64,000 bases of DNA from Oscillatoria sp. SIO1A7 (GCA_010672965.1 JAAHFN010000032.1:32101-96100); one strand, 5' to 3'. Positions 9,378 to 18,855 are shown, numbered from the stretch's first letter. A program made the numbers and translations. Notes: generated by a model from the letters alone, not told the origin.

Positions 9378-9729
9378 TTTAATTCGGAATGGGAATCTGG
9401 CATACGGCAAAGGGACTCGCTTGCATCGGGCAACAAAGGAGTCAGCGGGTAGTCGCGCCCGCGATCGCTTTTAGCTTTTAATTCGGAATGGGAATCCGGC
9501 ATCCGGCAAAGAGGCTCACTTGCATCGGGCATGAGAACCTGCGCTTGCCCGCAGGCGTTACCTAATACTGTGCGGGCAGGCTTGGGTATTGGGCTCGGGA
9601 GGGGTAGCTGACTTGGGCGCTCCGCCGGCGAAAAAGCGCAGGGCAGCAATAAGCACAGCAATAAGCTTACTCTGCTCGGGGGGAAAGACTAGGACTCTAC
9701 AGCCTTTAGCTTTTTTTAGCTTTTCGAGC
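9378..9729. other. Gene-free stretch with a short direct repeat
   Basis: A ~50-bp segment containing TTTTAATTCGGAATGGGAAT, a CATCCGGCAAAG-like part and CTTGCATCGGGCA occurs twice in tandem (about 9377-9430 and 9474-9530). No supported gene. The right end is the 3' flank of yqeY. Confidence 0.5.
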
Positions 9730-10188
9730 TTAACTGCTCAGCTTGGATTTGACGATCGCTTGTACGGTTTTGCCGTCTGCCTTGCCTTTAAGTTCTTGCA
9801 TCGCCGCCCCCATAACTTTGCCCATATCTTTCATGGAAGTGGCTCCCACCTTAGCTACGACCTCATCGATAACAGCGGCAACCTCTTCATCGGACATTTG
9901 ACGGGGCAAATATTCCTCCAGGATCGCCAGTTCTGCAGCTTCCTTATCTGCTAGGTCCTCTCGTCCTGCCTTCTTATATTGTTCGATTGCATCTTTGCGT
10001 TGTTTGGCAAGCTGGACCAAGATTTCCATATCTTGTTCTTCGGTCAAGCCTTCCTGGCCGGAAATCCTAACGCTGGATTCTTTTTCCAGGATTAGCTTTT
10101 TGATGCTACGCGCTGTTTCCAGACGAATCTTGTCCTTGGCCTTCATGGCCGTCTTGATGTCTTCACTGATGCGGTCTTTTAGGCTCAT
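9730..10188 (-). CDS. yqeY: GatB/YqeY domain protein
   Basis: This 152-residue protein matches the YqeY family over its full length: MSLKDRISEDIKTAMKAKD, RSIKKLILEKE, KQRKDAIEQYKKAGREDLAD, EYLPRQMSDEEV and a C-terminal KSKLSS. The same fold forms the tail domain of the GatB subunit of tRNA-dependent amidotransferases. Stand-alone YqeY is widespread but its precise role is not settled; a tRNA-related role is usually assumed. The start ATG at 10188 is preceded by AAGAAAAATTAAACTTT, a weak ribosome site. It is transcribed divergently from prs. Confidence 0.9.
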   Translation of the reverse strand: MSLKDRISEDIKTAMKAKDKIRLETARSIKKLILEKESSVRISGQEGLTEEQDMEILVQLAKQRKDAIEQYKKAGREDLADKEAAELAILEEYLPRQMSDEEVAAVIDEVVAKVGATSMKDMGKVMGAAMQELKGKADGKTVQAIVKSKLSS

Positions 10189-10561
10189 AAAGTTTAATTT
10201 TTCTTTGTACTTAGTAACAATTGAAGTTTTTGGGGTTTTGTAGAACTGGGGCGAAAGCGCGCATCGTCCGAGCGATCGCGCCTCGGCCTCGCTTCGGTTT
10301 CCCAGGCAGGGCTTTCCTACAGCTGCCCTTCGATAGAGTAGGACTTAACCCTTGATACAAAACGCTTTATGCAACCTGGCAAAATGCGCTATTGCCTTCC
10401 CCGCTGCGATCGCACTTACCCCACTAATAGCCCCCACTAATAGCCTAGCGATAAGCAGTCGGACTTGGCAATCGAGGAGAAACTCTAGGTTTTTTAACTC
10501 AGAGATCGGCATCGCTTCTTAAGAATTTATTCATATTTATGCCCCATTGGCAAAAAAATGA
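10189..10561. other. Divergent spacer between yqeY and prs
   Basis: No gene. It contains HIP1 sites (GCGATCGC), a short repeat CCCCACTAATAG, and near the right end the candidate prs promoter. Confidence 0.5.
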
Positions 10562-10593
10562 TTGACAACATCTCTAGGTTCCAATGATAAGAT
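10562..10593 (+). promoter_or_regulatory. Candidate promoter of prs
   Basis: A perfect -35 hexamer TTGACA (10562-10567) is followed after 20 nt by TAAGAT (10588-10593), preceded by TG to give an extended -10 (TGATAAGAT). The spacing is longer than ideal. It lies about 30 nt before the prs start. Confidence 0.4.
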
Positions 10594-10625
10594 CGCCTTG
10601 AATAAAAGTGCTTCGAGGGGATGCC

Positions 10626-11618
10626 GTGATCCATTCTCCTACTTTAACCCTTGAATCTGCTATGGCAAGTCTGGGCCACAATAGCCGTCTGCGGCTGTTT
10701 TCTGGTTCTGCCAATGTTCCCCTAGCTCTAGAAGTGGCTCGCTATCTGGGGATAGATTTGGGTCCAATGGTGCGCAAAAGGTTTGCTGATGGAGAACTGT
10801 ATGTCCAAATACAGGAGTCCATCCGAGGGTGCGATGTTTATTTGATTCAGCCCACCTGCCATCCGGTAAACGACCATTTAATGGAACTGCTGATTATGAT
10901 TGATGCCTGTCGGCGAGCCTCGGCAAGGCAGATTACAGCAGTGATTCCCTATTACGGCTATGCTAGAGCCGATCGTAAAACAGCCGGACGGGAGTCGATA
11001 ACTGCTAAGTTAGTGGCCAACTTAATCACTGAGGCCGGCGCCAGTCGTATTTTGGCAATGGACTTACACTCAGGGCAAATCCAGGGCTATTTCGATATTC
11101 CGTTTGACCATGTATATGCCACGCCAGTATTGTTAGATTATTTAAAAAGCAAGCAACTCAATGACATAGTGGTGGTATCGCCAGATGTAGGGGGAGTGGC
11201 TCGGGCTAGAGCATTTGCCAAAAAGCTCAATGATGCCCCCCTGGCCATTATCGATAAACGTCGCCAATCTCATAATGTGGCAGAAGTGATGAATCTAATT
11301 GGCGATGTAAAGGGCAAAGCGGCAGTCTTGGTAGATGACATGATTGACACTGCTGGGACTATAACAGAAGGGGCTAAATTACTCCGCGACAAAGGAGCAA
11401 GGCAGGTTTATGCTTGTGCAACCCATGCAGTTTTCTCAGGATCGGCGATCGAGCGCCTGTCGAGTGGGGTGTTTGAAGAGGTAATCGTTACCAATTCTAT
11501 CCCCGTCCCAGAAAGCAAACGCTTTCCACAACTCACGGTTTTATCGACGGCTAATTTGCTCGGGGAAACAATCTGGCGAGTCCATGAGGATAGCTCTGTT
11601 AGCATTATGTTCCGTTAA
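10626..11618 (+). CDS. prs: Ribose-phosphate pyrophosphokinase
   Basis: PRPP synthetase makes phosphoribosyl pyrophosphate from ribose 5-phosphate and ATP for nucleotide, His and Trp synthesis. Landmarks are RLRLFSGSANVPLA, FADGELYVQIQESIRG, PYYGYARADRK, the MDLHSGQIQGYFDIP region and the PRPP-binding loop VLVDDMIDTAGTI. I choose GTG 10626 because GAGGGG lies 5 nt upstream, giving a 330-residue protein. GTG 10608 (336 residues) and ATG 10662 (318 residues) are alternatives, and the core begins only at RLRLFSG. It is transcribed away from yqeY and towards mtnP. Confidence 0.95.
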   Translation: MIHSPTLTLESAMASLGHNSRLRLFSGSANVPLALEVARYLGIDLGPMVRKRFADGELYVQIQESIRGCDVYLIQPTCHPVNDHLMELLIMIDACRRASARQITAVIPYYGYARADRKTAGRESITAKLVANLITEAGASRILAMDLHSGQIQGYFDIPFDHVYATPVLLDYLKSKQLNDIVVVSPDVGGVARARAFAKKLNDAPLAIIDKRRQSHNVAEVMNLIGDVKGKAAVLVDDMIDTAGTITEGAKLLRDKGARQVYACATHAVFSGSAIERLSSGVFEEVIVTNSIPVPESKRFPQLTVLSTANLLGETIWRVHEDSSVSIMFR

Positions 11619-11977
11619 CAATACCTTCCTTATAGCATTAAGCAGTCAGCAGTCAGCGGTCAGCTTATGCAGAGCTTCGCCAAGAGCCTATTGCCGATCG
11701 AGCGCAAGGAGCAAACTTTTAATTATCCTAACCAAACATGCGTATTGCTATATAATGCCAAAAGATAATTCTTAATAGCATATGATTGGCGATCGCGCCT
11801 GGGGCGGGGGAGAGCTAATTTCTGCTTTTTCAGAAATTAGCTCTCCCCCGCCCCTTGTCTGTTTATTCCCCGTAGGACAGGCGGGACGCCTGTCCGGTGC
11901 CGAGACTTTTCGCCAATCTCTCCCTACTAATTGGGTAATTTATTTCTTGGAATTCCCTACAGCTAAGATCGCTCTTG
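11619..11977. other. Gene-free stretch downstream of prs
   Basis: It holds an AGCAGTCAGCAGTCAGC simple repeat at 11641-11665, the perfect hairpin at 11801-11854, and a fragment GTAGGACAGGCGGGACGCCTGTCC at 11871-11895 that belongs to the dispersed GGCGGGACGCC family. No gene. Confidence 0.5.
11801..11854. repeat. Perfect 24-bp inverted repeat with 6-nt loop
   Basis: The left arm GGGGCGGGGGAGAGCTAATT plus TCTG pairs without mismatch with 11831-11854 across the loop CTTTTT. It lies ~180 nt after prs and could act as a bidirectional terminator, but it may equally be a mobile palindrome because no T-run follows either arm. Confidence 0.6.
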
Positions 11978-12129
11978 CGAGGTAGTCAGACCAATTCTTT
12001 GTGAAGCTGCAACAAATAACGACCTTTATCTGCCGTTCGGGCGCTCGCGCTTCGTTGCCGTAGCCCTGGGCTTCGAAGCGCGAGCGCCCGAACGGGGTAT
12101 TTGTTGCATTTTCATACAGAAATGGTATC
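11978..12129. repeat. Dispersed palindromic element, family M6 (copy 2)
   Basis: In inverted order to copy 1, it shows GACCAATTCTTTGTGAAGCT, then GCAACAAATAACGACCTTTA, a GTTCGGGCGCTCGCGC...GCGCGAGCGCCCGAAC palindrome, and CATACAGAAATGGTATCA. It ends ~35 nt after the MTA phosphorylase stop. Confidence 0.6.
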
Positions 12130-12162
12130 AGCAATGAGAGCCAGCCAGAAACCCGGGGATTT

Positions 12163-13035
12163 TTACATATATTTGTCCAACAATAAAGCCAACTTTTTCT
12201 TAGTCTCCGGCGGCATCTTATCCGGAGGAGTGATAATCGCATATTTCAGAGCTGAATGAGCTTCAGAAACTGGCTTATCTTTGCCGAGGCGTCGCACCGT
12301 TTCCCGAATCACCTTCTGGGCGTTCGTTGCATTGCGTTGCAGATATTTAATGACCATATCCACAGTCACGCTATCGTGTTCTGGGTGCCAGCAGTCGTAG
12401 TCCGTTACCATAGCCAAGGTGGCATAAGCTATCTCTGCTTCTCGGGCTAACTTTGCTTCCGGCAAAGCAGTCATCCCGATCGCCGTCGCGCCCCAACTCC
12501 TATATAGATTAGATTCTGCTTTGGTGGAAAACGCCGGTCCCTCCATACAAATATATGTTCCCCCTCGATGCAGGGTCACTTCTGGCAAATCCTGACTTTC
12601 CACTGCATCTGCCAGGATACCCGCCAGCTTGGCACAAACCGGGTCCCCGAAGGCAATGTGAGCGACAATCCCATCTCCGAAAAATGTCGATATGCGATTC
12701 TTGGTGCGATCTATAAACTGATCTGGCAGCACCATATCCATAGGTTTGGCCTCTTGTTTGAGAGAACCGACTGCGGAGGCCGAGATTAAATACTCCACTC
12801 CCAGACTCTTCATCGCATATATGTTTGCTCGAAAGGGCAACTCCGAGGGCAATAGTCTATGGTTGCGACCGTGGCGGGCGAGGAATGCTACCCTCATGCC
12901 TTCCAAGGTTCCCAGAATTATGGAATCGGAAGGAGAACCAAAGGGAGTATCGACGGCAACTTCTTCCACCTCTTCGAGGCCCTCCATATTGTAAAGGCCG
13001 CTGCCGCCGATTATGCCAATTTGTACTTTAGCCAT
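12163..13035 (-). CDS. mtnP: S-methyl-5'-thioadenosine phosphorylase
   Basis: This 290-residue enzyme of the purine-nucleoside phosphorylase fold (trimeric MTAP type) cleaves methylthioadenosine with phosphate to adenine and methylthioribose 1-phosphate. Motifs are [70 protein letters not shown] and MVTDYDCWH. The MTAP-type active site (GMT and an acidic residue in TDYDCW) favours methylthioadenosine over guanosine, though substrate choice is inferred from family. The start ATG at 13035 has GAGGAG 6 nt upstream; the in-frame TTG just before is not needed. prs, oriented towards it, supplies PRPP that could salvage the adenine. Confidence 0.92.
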   Translation of the reverse strand: MAKVQIGIIGGSGLYNMEGLEEVEEVAVDTPFGSPSDSIILGTLEGMRVAFLARHGRNHRLLPSELPFRANIYAMKSLGVEYLISASAVGSLKQEAKPMDMVLPDQFIDRTKNRISTFFGDGIVAHIAFGDPVCAKLAGILADAVESQDLPEVTLHRGGTYICMEGPAFSTKAESNLYRSWGATAIGMTALPEAKLAREAEIAYATLAMVTDYDCWHPEHDSVTVDMVIKYLQRNATNAQKVIRETVRRLGKDKPVSEAHSALKYAIITPPDKMPPETKKKLALLLDKYM

Positions 13036-13630
13036 CAATTCTCCTCGTATTGAGCCAACGCAGCTATTTTAGCGGTACGGCGGACTCTCTATCGGAGAAA
13101 CCGGGTGGGCGAGCGGAAGATGCCCCGGGTTTCAGCAGTTATAGCAGTAAGCTATCAGCTCTGAGCAGTCAGCAGTCCTAGTTCAGTCCTGCCATACGCA
13201 CACATGAGCGTTTTGATTCCTGTCAAACACCTTAATCGGTAGTGCTGTATGTTAATTCCGGGCACTGTGGCCCTTTTAAAAAAATTCTTAGTCGTAAGGC
13301 GATCGCACAAATAAATCTGCCTATTCAATTCTAGAATAATATTTTAGCAATCTCTCCATACAAAGGTTTGAGCCGCGATCGCCATCCATGTTACTATGCA
13401 ATTTAAATGTAAAATTAAACTTCGCCAACCCCTCCGTGGCACAAAGAAGCGCATAGCCATAAGCTAGGCGTCAAGAGCAGCGGAGCGAAGTATAAGACAG
13501 ATTTCCCAATTTAGTAATTTTTTTTTAAGAAATGGTATAACCCAAGACATTAAATTTGTCAATGACAAGGAACCAGAGCATAGCCACATATATGTCACAA
13601 TCCGGGGATGAGCGCGATCGCCTGTCCGAA
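13036..13630. other. Gene-free stretch with family M3 element
   Basis: No supported gene. Family M3 copy at 13140-13250; the rest is AT-rich with HIP1 sites, leading to the promoter candidate at 13631. Confidence 0.5.
13140..13250. repeat. Dispersed element, family M3
   Basis: It begins TATAGCAGTAAGCTATCAGC and ends with ACACCTTAATCGGTAGTGCT plus GTAT. Copies with the same ends are at 59391-59500 and, less complete on the left, at 5741-5846. The ends are short imperfect inverted repeats (TATAGCA / GTGCTATA). No ORF. Confidence 0.6.
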
Positions 13631-13659
13631 TTGACAAAAACTTTACGATAAAATCAGAT
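13631..13659 (+). promoter_or_regulatory. Candidate promoter of the 68-residue protein
   Basis: TTGACA (13631-13636), a 17-nt spacer and TCAGAT (13654-13659), about 30 nt before the ATG at 13691. Confidence 0.4.
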
Positions 13660-13690
13660 CGATTTACGAAATTTTTAACCCTGAAAGCTT

Positions 13691-13897
13691 ATGTCCCCAT
13701 TACAAAATCTGTCTGATAAGCTGCTCCTAGAACAAATCATTTCCCAAATCTTCATCAGAAAGCAAATTAGCCGTCTAGACCAACAAGTCCTAATGTCCGC
13801 TTTGCTTGCCCGCAACTCTATTAGCGACCAAGACCAGTCCCAACTCAACCGGGTTTTTGATGGCATTCAAAGGGGATTAATCAGAGTAGTAGAATAA
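13691..13897 (+). CDS. Small conserved cyanobacterial protein (68 aa)
   Basis: This 68-residue, mostly helical, soluble protein has the pattern LSDKLLLEQIISQIF, KQISRLDQQVLMSALL, ISDQDQSQLNRVFDGIQRG and a VVE end. I recall many similar short cyanobacterial proteins of the form SRxDQQxLMSALL...INRVFD...G, all of unknown function. It has its own candidate promoter at 13631-13659. The antisense ORF over the same bases looks like a shadow. No function can be assigned. Confidence 0.7.
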   Translation: MSPLQNLSDKLLLEQIISQIFIRKQISRLDQQVLMSALLARNSISDQDQSQLNRVFDGIQRGLIRVVE

Positions 13898-14525
13898 TTA
13901 TATATTCCTAAAGCCCTGCCACGCTCGGGCTTATTTCTTTCATTTAATTTCAGCTATTTTTTCGGGGTTGTGGGTTCGATGTAAACTCTTCGCTCTCAAC
14001 TCACAAACCTAAAAGCAAAATTTTAAAAAAATATTAAGTAATTCATCATTTTTTTACAGTTGTAAAGCTAAGCTAATACCAAATCCGGTTAAATAATTCC
14101 AATACTTGTAGGGGCAGTCCGAATGGCGATCTTGCCCCAATTATTATTATGGGCTTTTCTTCCGAAAAATACCCCTATTTCAATTAAAAATATAGCACTA
14201 CGCACTCAGGGAACGGACAATTAAAATCTCGCTCCTTGCTAGTAATATCAAGTTGGGTTAAATACCCACAGAAAAAATTAGAATATCCCGTAGGACGGGC
14301 GTCCCGCCTGTCCCAAGGAGCCCAAGCTCCCAGGCGGGACGCCCGTCCGGAGCAGCACTTGACTTTTTTTGGGGCATTCAAACCGACATGATATAACGGC
14401 AAGGCTTGTGCTGATAGCTGACTGCTGATAGCTGATTGCTTACTGCTATAAAATATATCGCTTGTCCCTTGCTCATCCTCGATCGCTCCCCACAGGCGAG
14501 ACAATTGTCCTGCAAATTGGGTAAT
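13898..14525. other. Gene-free stretch with dispersed repeats
   Basis: AT-rich sequence (13960-14100), then AATCCGGTTAA (part of a family M2 end) near 14084, and the inverted-repeat element at 14245-14395. No gene seen. Confidence 0.5.
14245..14395. repeat. Palindromic element with GGACGGGCGTCCCGCC arms
   Basis: Outer ends ATATCAAGTTGGGTT and an inverted copy ending ACCGACATGATAT; inner arms CCCGTAGGACGGGCGTCCCG and GGCGGGACGCCCGTCC. A related element in the other orientation is at 5436-5540, and arm fragments occur at 11871 and 22770-22900. Confidence 0.6.
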
Positions 14526-15368
14526 TTATTGCTTGGAATCCTGCAAGAACCAAAAACCGCTGTAAGTCATGCCCGAATCATCGGGTTGAACTAGCAAAAA
14601 ATGCAATCCTTTGCTTTGCTGCTTGCTTTGTTCATAAGTAGCGCCTGCTTTTGCCACCTCCTCGTCTTCAAAAGTAGCTAAAATCCATCGCTCGACTAAA
14701 CCCGCTTCTAATATCAATCCATCGGGAGCGCCAGCCAAGTAATTAATCGCTACGGGTCGGACATCCTGGAGCCATCTAGCCAATTTCATCGATTGACGCC
14801 CGCCATCAATAACCACCCCAGGCACGGGTAAAGTTGAGGCCAATCCCAAGCTCGCGGGCAAGAGAAATTCCGGCATTTCCAGAATTGGCATTGGGCGATC
14901 GCCAAAAAAAGGCACGATTTCTCCAGAATTGACACTGGCAAAACGCCATCTTTCTCCCCAGATTTCTTCGGGAACTGGCACCGGCGGAGGTCTGTCTAGC
15001 GCCAAAGGTTCGTAAGCAACTCCGGTATAATTCTCCAGCCGGGGATACTCTTGGGCTTTCTGCAATAAAAGTTGCTTTAAAGCGGGAGTGCGTCGGGTCG
15101 CTTCCACAGGAATGCCCAACTTTTGGCCAGCAGCTTTTATTAAACTCAGGGATTGAGGTCGAAAAACTTGAATCAAATTGGGCAAATCGTCCTCAGCCCA
15201 TTGCCGCAACTGTTCTGCGAGCCAGTTTTCGCTAGCATTCTTCTGAGAAACAGTAGCAGTAAAAATAGGGGGATTGCCAGTAGCATTGCATGCGACCAAC
15301 TCCCATAAGGGCTGCCCTCTCTCGTCCTGAAGCGGGCGCCGGTAAAAATCAACCTGCCAAATCTGCAC
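14526..15368 (-). CDS. Tab2/Atab2 family RNA-binding protein
   Basis: This 280-residue protein has the family hallmarks: IWQVDFYRRPLQDERGQPLW at the N-terminus, RPQSLSLIKAAGQKLGI, PPPVPVPEEIWGERWRFA, FLLPASLGLASTLPVPGVVI and the FWFLQD end. In Chlamydomonas Tab2 and Arabidopsis ATAB2 bind chloroplast mRNAs and are needed for translation of photosystem I (and II) subunits. A similar role in a cyanobacterium is inferred. The start is GTG at 15368, with no better ATG near. It supports a photosynthetic host. Genes on either side are unrelated. Confidence 0.88.
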   Translation of the reverse strand: MQIWQVDFYRRPLQDERGQPLWELVACNATGNPPIFTATVSQKNASENWLAEQLRQWAEDDLPNLIQVFRPQSLSLIKAAGQKLGIPVEATRRTPALKQLLLQKAQEYPRLENYTGVAYEPLALDRPPPVPVPEEIWGERWRFASVNSGEIVPFFGDRPMPILEMPEFLLPASLGLASTLPVPGVVIDGGRQSMKLARWLQDVRPVAINYLAGAPDGLILEAGLVERWILATFEDEEVAKAGATYEQSKQQSKGLHFLLVQPDDSGMTYSGFWFLQDSKQ

Positions 15369-16033
15369 GATCTATCTTGAATTTTCTACGAGGTTCTGTT
15401 GTTATATCAAATTATGATGTAGTTTATCAAGAAATAATTGGGCATTGGGCATTGGGCATTGGGCATTGGGTAAGCCCCGTAGGCGTAGCCCGCCCTCCGG
15501 GGCGTAGGGGCGGCTACGCCTACGGAAAAAATTGCTCAACTATTCAAAACTACCTTGACGGGCTAGTATAGCACTAATAAGCTAGGACGTTTATAAATGC
15601 TCCAACTTCGTCAGATTATACTTTTGACTTTTGACTTTTGACTTGCGCGTAGCGCTATAGTGTCTGGTGTCTGTTGCGCATTCCGTTGCCTACCCTACTT
15701 CCCACCCTTCCCGCAGTTCCCACCCTCCCGACAGTTCCCTCCCCACACTTCCCACCCTTCCCACACCCTCCTCACTCCCTCGATCGGCTAGGATTGGAAA
15801 ATATCTCAAATGCGATCGCGAGCGAGCGTCGGTAAAGTCCTTTAGAACTTACGCTTTATTACCAGATCTAACAGTATATTTAGCGCTTGGTGCGCGGTGC
15901 GGCACCCTACATACAGAGTCTTTGCGTAAGTGTGGTGAAAAACCCGCTCGTATTTGCGCCCCAGCTTTTGCATAGGTCCGAGATTTTTTGACACAAAGAT
16001 ACTAATATAGTTGTTTTATCGTCCAGTCATACT
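15369..16033. other. Gene-free stretch upstream of the aminotransferase
   Basis: A simple repeat of GGGCATTGGGCATT is at 15438-15470, a CGTAGCCCGCCCTCCGGGGCG repeat fragment at 15479-15520, and a pyrimidine-rich run of CCCACCCTTCCC units at 15698-15775. No gene or convincing promoter. Confidence 0.5.
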
Positions 16034-17314
16034 ATGAAACCTGCTCTAAGTAAATTCGGCGAACAGATGTCCCACCTGAGTGGGGTGCGGGCAATTATGA
16101 AAGATATTATGGAAACGCTTCACGCCGATCCGGGCCGCGAGTTTATTAATCTCAGTGCTGGCAACCCGGTAATCTTGCCGGAGGTAGAGCAATTGTGGCG
16201 AGACTGTACTGCTGAGTTACTGGAAAGCCCGGAATACGGTAAGGTCGTTTGTCGCTATGGTTCCAGCCAAGGATACGACCCCTTCATCGAAGCCATAGTA
16301 GCGGACTTCAACAAACGCTATGGCCTGTCTTTGACAAACGATAATATCCTAATTACCCCCGGCAGTCAGTCAATCTACTTCTATGCAGCCAATTCATTGG
16401 GAGGCTACAGTAGCGATGGCACCCTCAGGCAAATTGTCCTTCCTCTGAGTCCAGACTATACTGGCTACGGCGGAGTTAGCTTGGTGCCAGAAGCATTAAT
16501 TTCTTACAAACCTTCTCTGGAAAAAGACGAACGGGGACATCGTTTTAAATATCGCCCGGATTTCGAGCAACTCTCGATTGATGACAATACTGCCTGCGTA
16601 ATTTTTTCTCGTCCCTGCAATCCCACCGGGAATGTTATGACTGAGGATGAGGTTAATAAAATAGCAGATATTGCTGCTCCTTATAACGTGCCAGTATTCG
16701 TGGATTCGGCTTATGCGCCGCCGTTCCCTGCTCTCAATTTCACCGAGATGACTCCCGTATTTGGGAAGAACATTATTCATTGCATCAGCTTGTCCAAGGC
16801 TGGGCTGCCCGGAGAGCGGATTGGCATAGCTATTGGCGACCCACAAGCGATTCAGATTTTGCAATCTTTCCAAACCAATATGTGCATTCACTCGCCTCGC
16901 TACGGACAGGCGATCGCAGCTCGGGCTATTGCTTCCGGTGCCCTAGCCGATATCTCAACGAGCGTTATTCGCCCTTACTACCAAAATAAATTCGCCGTTC
17001 TCGAAAGCACCCTACAAGAAAATATGCCCCAAGATGTTCCCTGGTTCCTCCATCGCGGCGAGGGTGCTATCTTTGCGTGGCTCTGGTTGGAAGATTTGCC
17101 CATTACTGACTGGGATTTTTATCAACAACTCAAGCAAGAAAGCGTTATTGTCGTTCCCGGCAGCACCTTTTTCCCCGGCTTGCGAGAAGATTGGGAGCAT
17201 ACCAGGCAGTGTATTAGGATTAGCCTCACTGGTACTAACGAAGAAATTGCCACTAGCATGCAACGTCTCGCTAAATTGACCGAGCGGGTTTATCAGAAAG
17301 TTGCTGTTGCTTAA
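16034..17314 (+). CDS. PLP aminotransferase, valine-pyruvate type (AvtA-like)
   Basis: This 426-residue fold-type I aminotransferase starts KFGEQMSHLSGVRAIMKDI and continues INLSAGNPVILPEVEQLWRD, the pattern of AvtA, which moves the amino group between valine or alanine and keto acids. The PLP lysine is K255 in ISLSKAGLPGERIG. FSRPCNPTGNVMTEDEV and VDSAYAPPFP carry the Asn and Tyr/Asp cofactor contacts, and QCIRIS holds the carboxylate-binding Arg. Substrate choice is inferred from the family; other class I substrates are possible. ATG 16034 is the only sensible start. It is monocistronic as far as can be seen. Confidence 0.85.
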   Translation: MKPALSKFGEQMSHLSGVRAIMKDIMETLHADPGREFINLSAGNPVILPEVEQLWRDCTAELLESPEYGKVVCRYGSSQGYDPFIEAIVADFNKRYGLSLTNDNILITPGSQSIYFYAANSLGGYSSDGTLRQIVLPLSPDYTGYGGVSLVPEALISYKPSLEKDERGHRFKYRPDFEQLSIDDNTACVIFSRPCNPTGNVMTEDEVNKIADIAAPYNVPVFVDSAYAPPFPALNFTEMTPVFGKNIIHCISLSKAGLPGERIGIAIGDPQAIQILQSFQTNMCIHSPRYGQAIAARAIASGALADISTSVIRPYYQNKFAVLESTLQENMPQDVPWFLHRGEGAIFAWLWLEDLPITDWDFYQQLKQESVIVVPGSTFFPGLREDWEHTRQCIRISLTGTNEEIATSMQRLAKLTERVYQKVAVA

Positions 17315-17430
17315 TTATAAGGAAGCGTAACAGCCTGCCAATGAACTGATTCAGGCGATCGCGGTGGTTTAAGCATCGCCGCGATCGCCCGATTTAGAGA
17401 AACCATAGTCAGGGAGATAGAGCAAGAAGA

Positions 17431-18378
17431 ATGACAAGATCGCCCCACGACAGTTTTGCAAAAGACCTGCTGTCAGAAGTCCTCAAACCTTTGGGCAAAT
17501 TTCAGACACCCTTAGAAGTAAGAGACGAGCCGCGCCAAATAGATATCTGGTTCGTTCCGGCTAATTCACCGGAAACGGATCCATCCCAATTCGGTCTGCT
17601 GGCGGCTATAGTAAGGAAAGAATGCTTGCTAGAACCAGTGCGAGCTGGTCTAACGCCAGATGAAATAGACAACTGTGTCCGCAGGCAGTTAATTTTCTAC
17701 GGACTGTTGAAACGAAACGCGGCTCGGGAAAACAAAAAGATTACCAGGGAAGAATACCCGGGATTATGGATTCTATGCCCGACGGTATCCAATAAGGTTC
17801 GGGAAATGTTCGCGGCCAAAAGCAAGGAAGGATGGCCCAGAGGGGTCTATTTTGCACCCGAGGGAGCCAAGTGGGCGATCGTGGCTATAAACCAATTGCC
17901 CGAGACCCGAGAAACCTTGTGGCTCAGAGTGCTGGGCAAGGGGTCGGTACAAAAGCGAGCATTGGACGAACTAAGGAGCCTGCCAGCAAGCGATCGCCTG
18001 CGTAGGAATATATTAGAAGTAGTAGGGATGTGGTATTCCACGCTGTTAAGCATTGAAGAACCAACGGACGAGCAAGAGGAGTTAAAAATGGAATTATCAA
18101 AGACTTATCAGGAATTTAGAGAAGCAATTAAAGAGGAAGGTCGCCTTGAGGGTATCGAACGAGGTATCGAACAAGGTATCGAACGAGGCAAAATCCAGAG
18201 CCGGCGTCAGTTTATCGAAAACTTCCTGACTGCCCGATTTGGGATTTTAGATGAAAGATTGACCGAAGCGATCGGGCAGTTGCAACAGTGGGAAGATGCC
18301 GATTTGACCGGACTGATGCTGGAGTTGTCGAGCTTAGACCGTGAAGAGTTTTTACAAAGATTGGTATCAGAAGTATGA
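17431..18378 (+). CDS. DUF4351 protein with nuclease-like N-terminus
   Basis: This 315-residue protein begins DSFAKDLLSEVLKPLG and then EVRDEPRQIDIWFVP. It resembles the large cyanobacterial family annotated as Rpn/PD-(D/E)XK-like, recombination-promoting nuclease-related proteins. The C-terminus (residues ~255-312: FIENFLTARFG, LTEAIGQLQQWEDADLTGLM, SSLDREEFL) is a DUF4351 domain. Between them is a short charged repeat, GIERGIEQGIERG. Catalytic residues of a nuclease are not clearly present, so activity is unproven. The start is ATG 17431 after AGGGAGATAGAGCAAGAAG. Such genes occur in many copies per genome and are probably mobile. Confidence 0.75.
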   Translation: MTRSPHDSFAKDLLSEVLKPLGKFQTPLEVRDEPRQIDIWFVPANSPETDPSQFGLLAAIVRKECLLEPVRAGLTPDEIDNCVRRQLIFYGLLKRNAARENKKITREEYPGLWILCPTVSNKVREMFAAKSKEGWPRGVYFAPEGAKWAIVAINQLPETRETLWLRVLGKGSVQKRALDELRSLPASDRLRRNILEVVGMWYSTLLSIEEPTDEQEELKMELSKTYQEFREAIKEEGRLEGIERGIEQGIERGKIQSRRQFIENFLTARFGILDERLTEAIGQLQQWEDADLTGLMLELSSLDREEFLQRLVSEV

Positions 18379-18713
18379 CGATCGCGATTTCTAACTACTG
18401 CAATTATTTGGTATGAGAAGTATGAGAAACCCGGTTTCTTTAATAATACCTTCGCCATTTTGACCCAGGGGACGATCCCCCCAACCCCCCTTCCCAAGCT
18501 TAAAAAGGGGGCTAAGCTCTGAATCTCTCTCTTGCCCCCCTTTTTAAGCTTGGGAAGGGGGGTTGGGGGGAGAGCTTCGCGCTCACGCTCGGTGCGAGCG
18601 TCGGCCGACGAACAGGCATTTTTTGGGTTGGTTCGCGAGCCGCTCCCTACAAATAAGGGGGTTTTGCATTTTGGCGAAGGTATTGTTTAAGAACCCGGGT
18701 TTCTGGCTAATAC
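18379..18713. other. Gene-free stretch with CCCCCCAACCCCCC palindrome
   Basis: Between 18476 and 18572 an element has inverted arms GATCCCCCCAACCCCCCTTC and CCCAAGCTTAAAAAGGGGG against CCCCCCTTTTTAAGCTTGGG. It is of the same general type as the elements at 5195-5400 and 28108-28275. No gene. Confidence 0.5.
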
Positions 18714-18855
18714 TATAGCGGTTCTCAAATTGATGTGAAATGTCTGGGGCGAAGCATCCCAATATGAGCATCCCCGTTCTACAGCATAGATCCAGAGCGG
18801 GGATGCTGTCGCCCCTACGTTTCGTTTATTATTACACTTATTTGAGAACCGTATA
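18714..18855. repeat. MITE-like element, family M1 (full copy)
   Basis: The terminal inverted repeats are TATAGCGGTTCTCAAAT and ATTTGAGAACCG-TATA. Inside is a second inverted pair, GGGGCGAAGCATCCC and GGGGATGCTGTCGCCCC. Another full copy is at 52459-52609, with fragments at 28310-28360, 38131-38205, 51079-51190 and 57466-57488. No ORF. Confidence 0.75.

Noticed and set aside
11782..11985. 67-codon ORF downstream of prs
   Set aside because: Crosses a perfect palindrome and repeat fragments; no ribosome site or recognisable protein.
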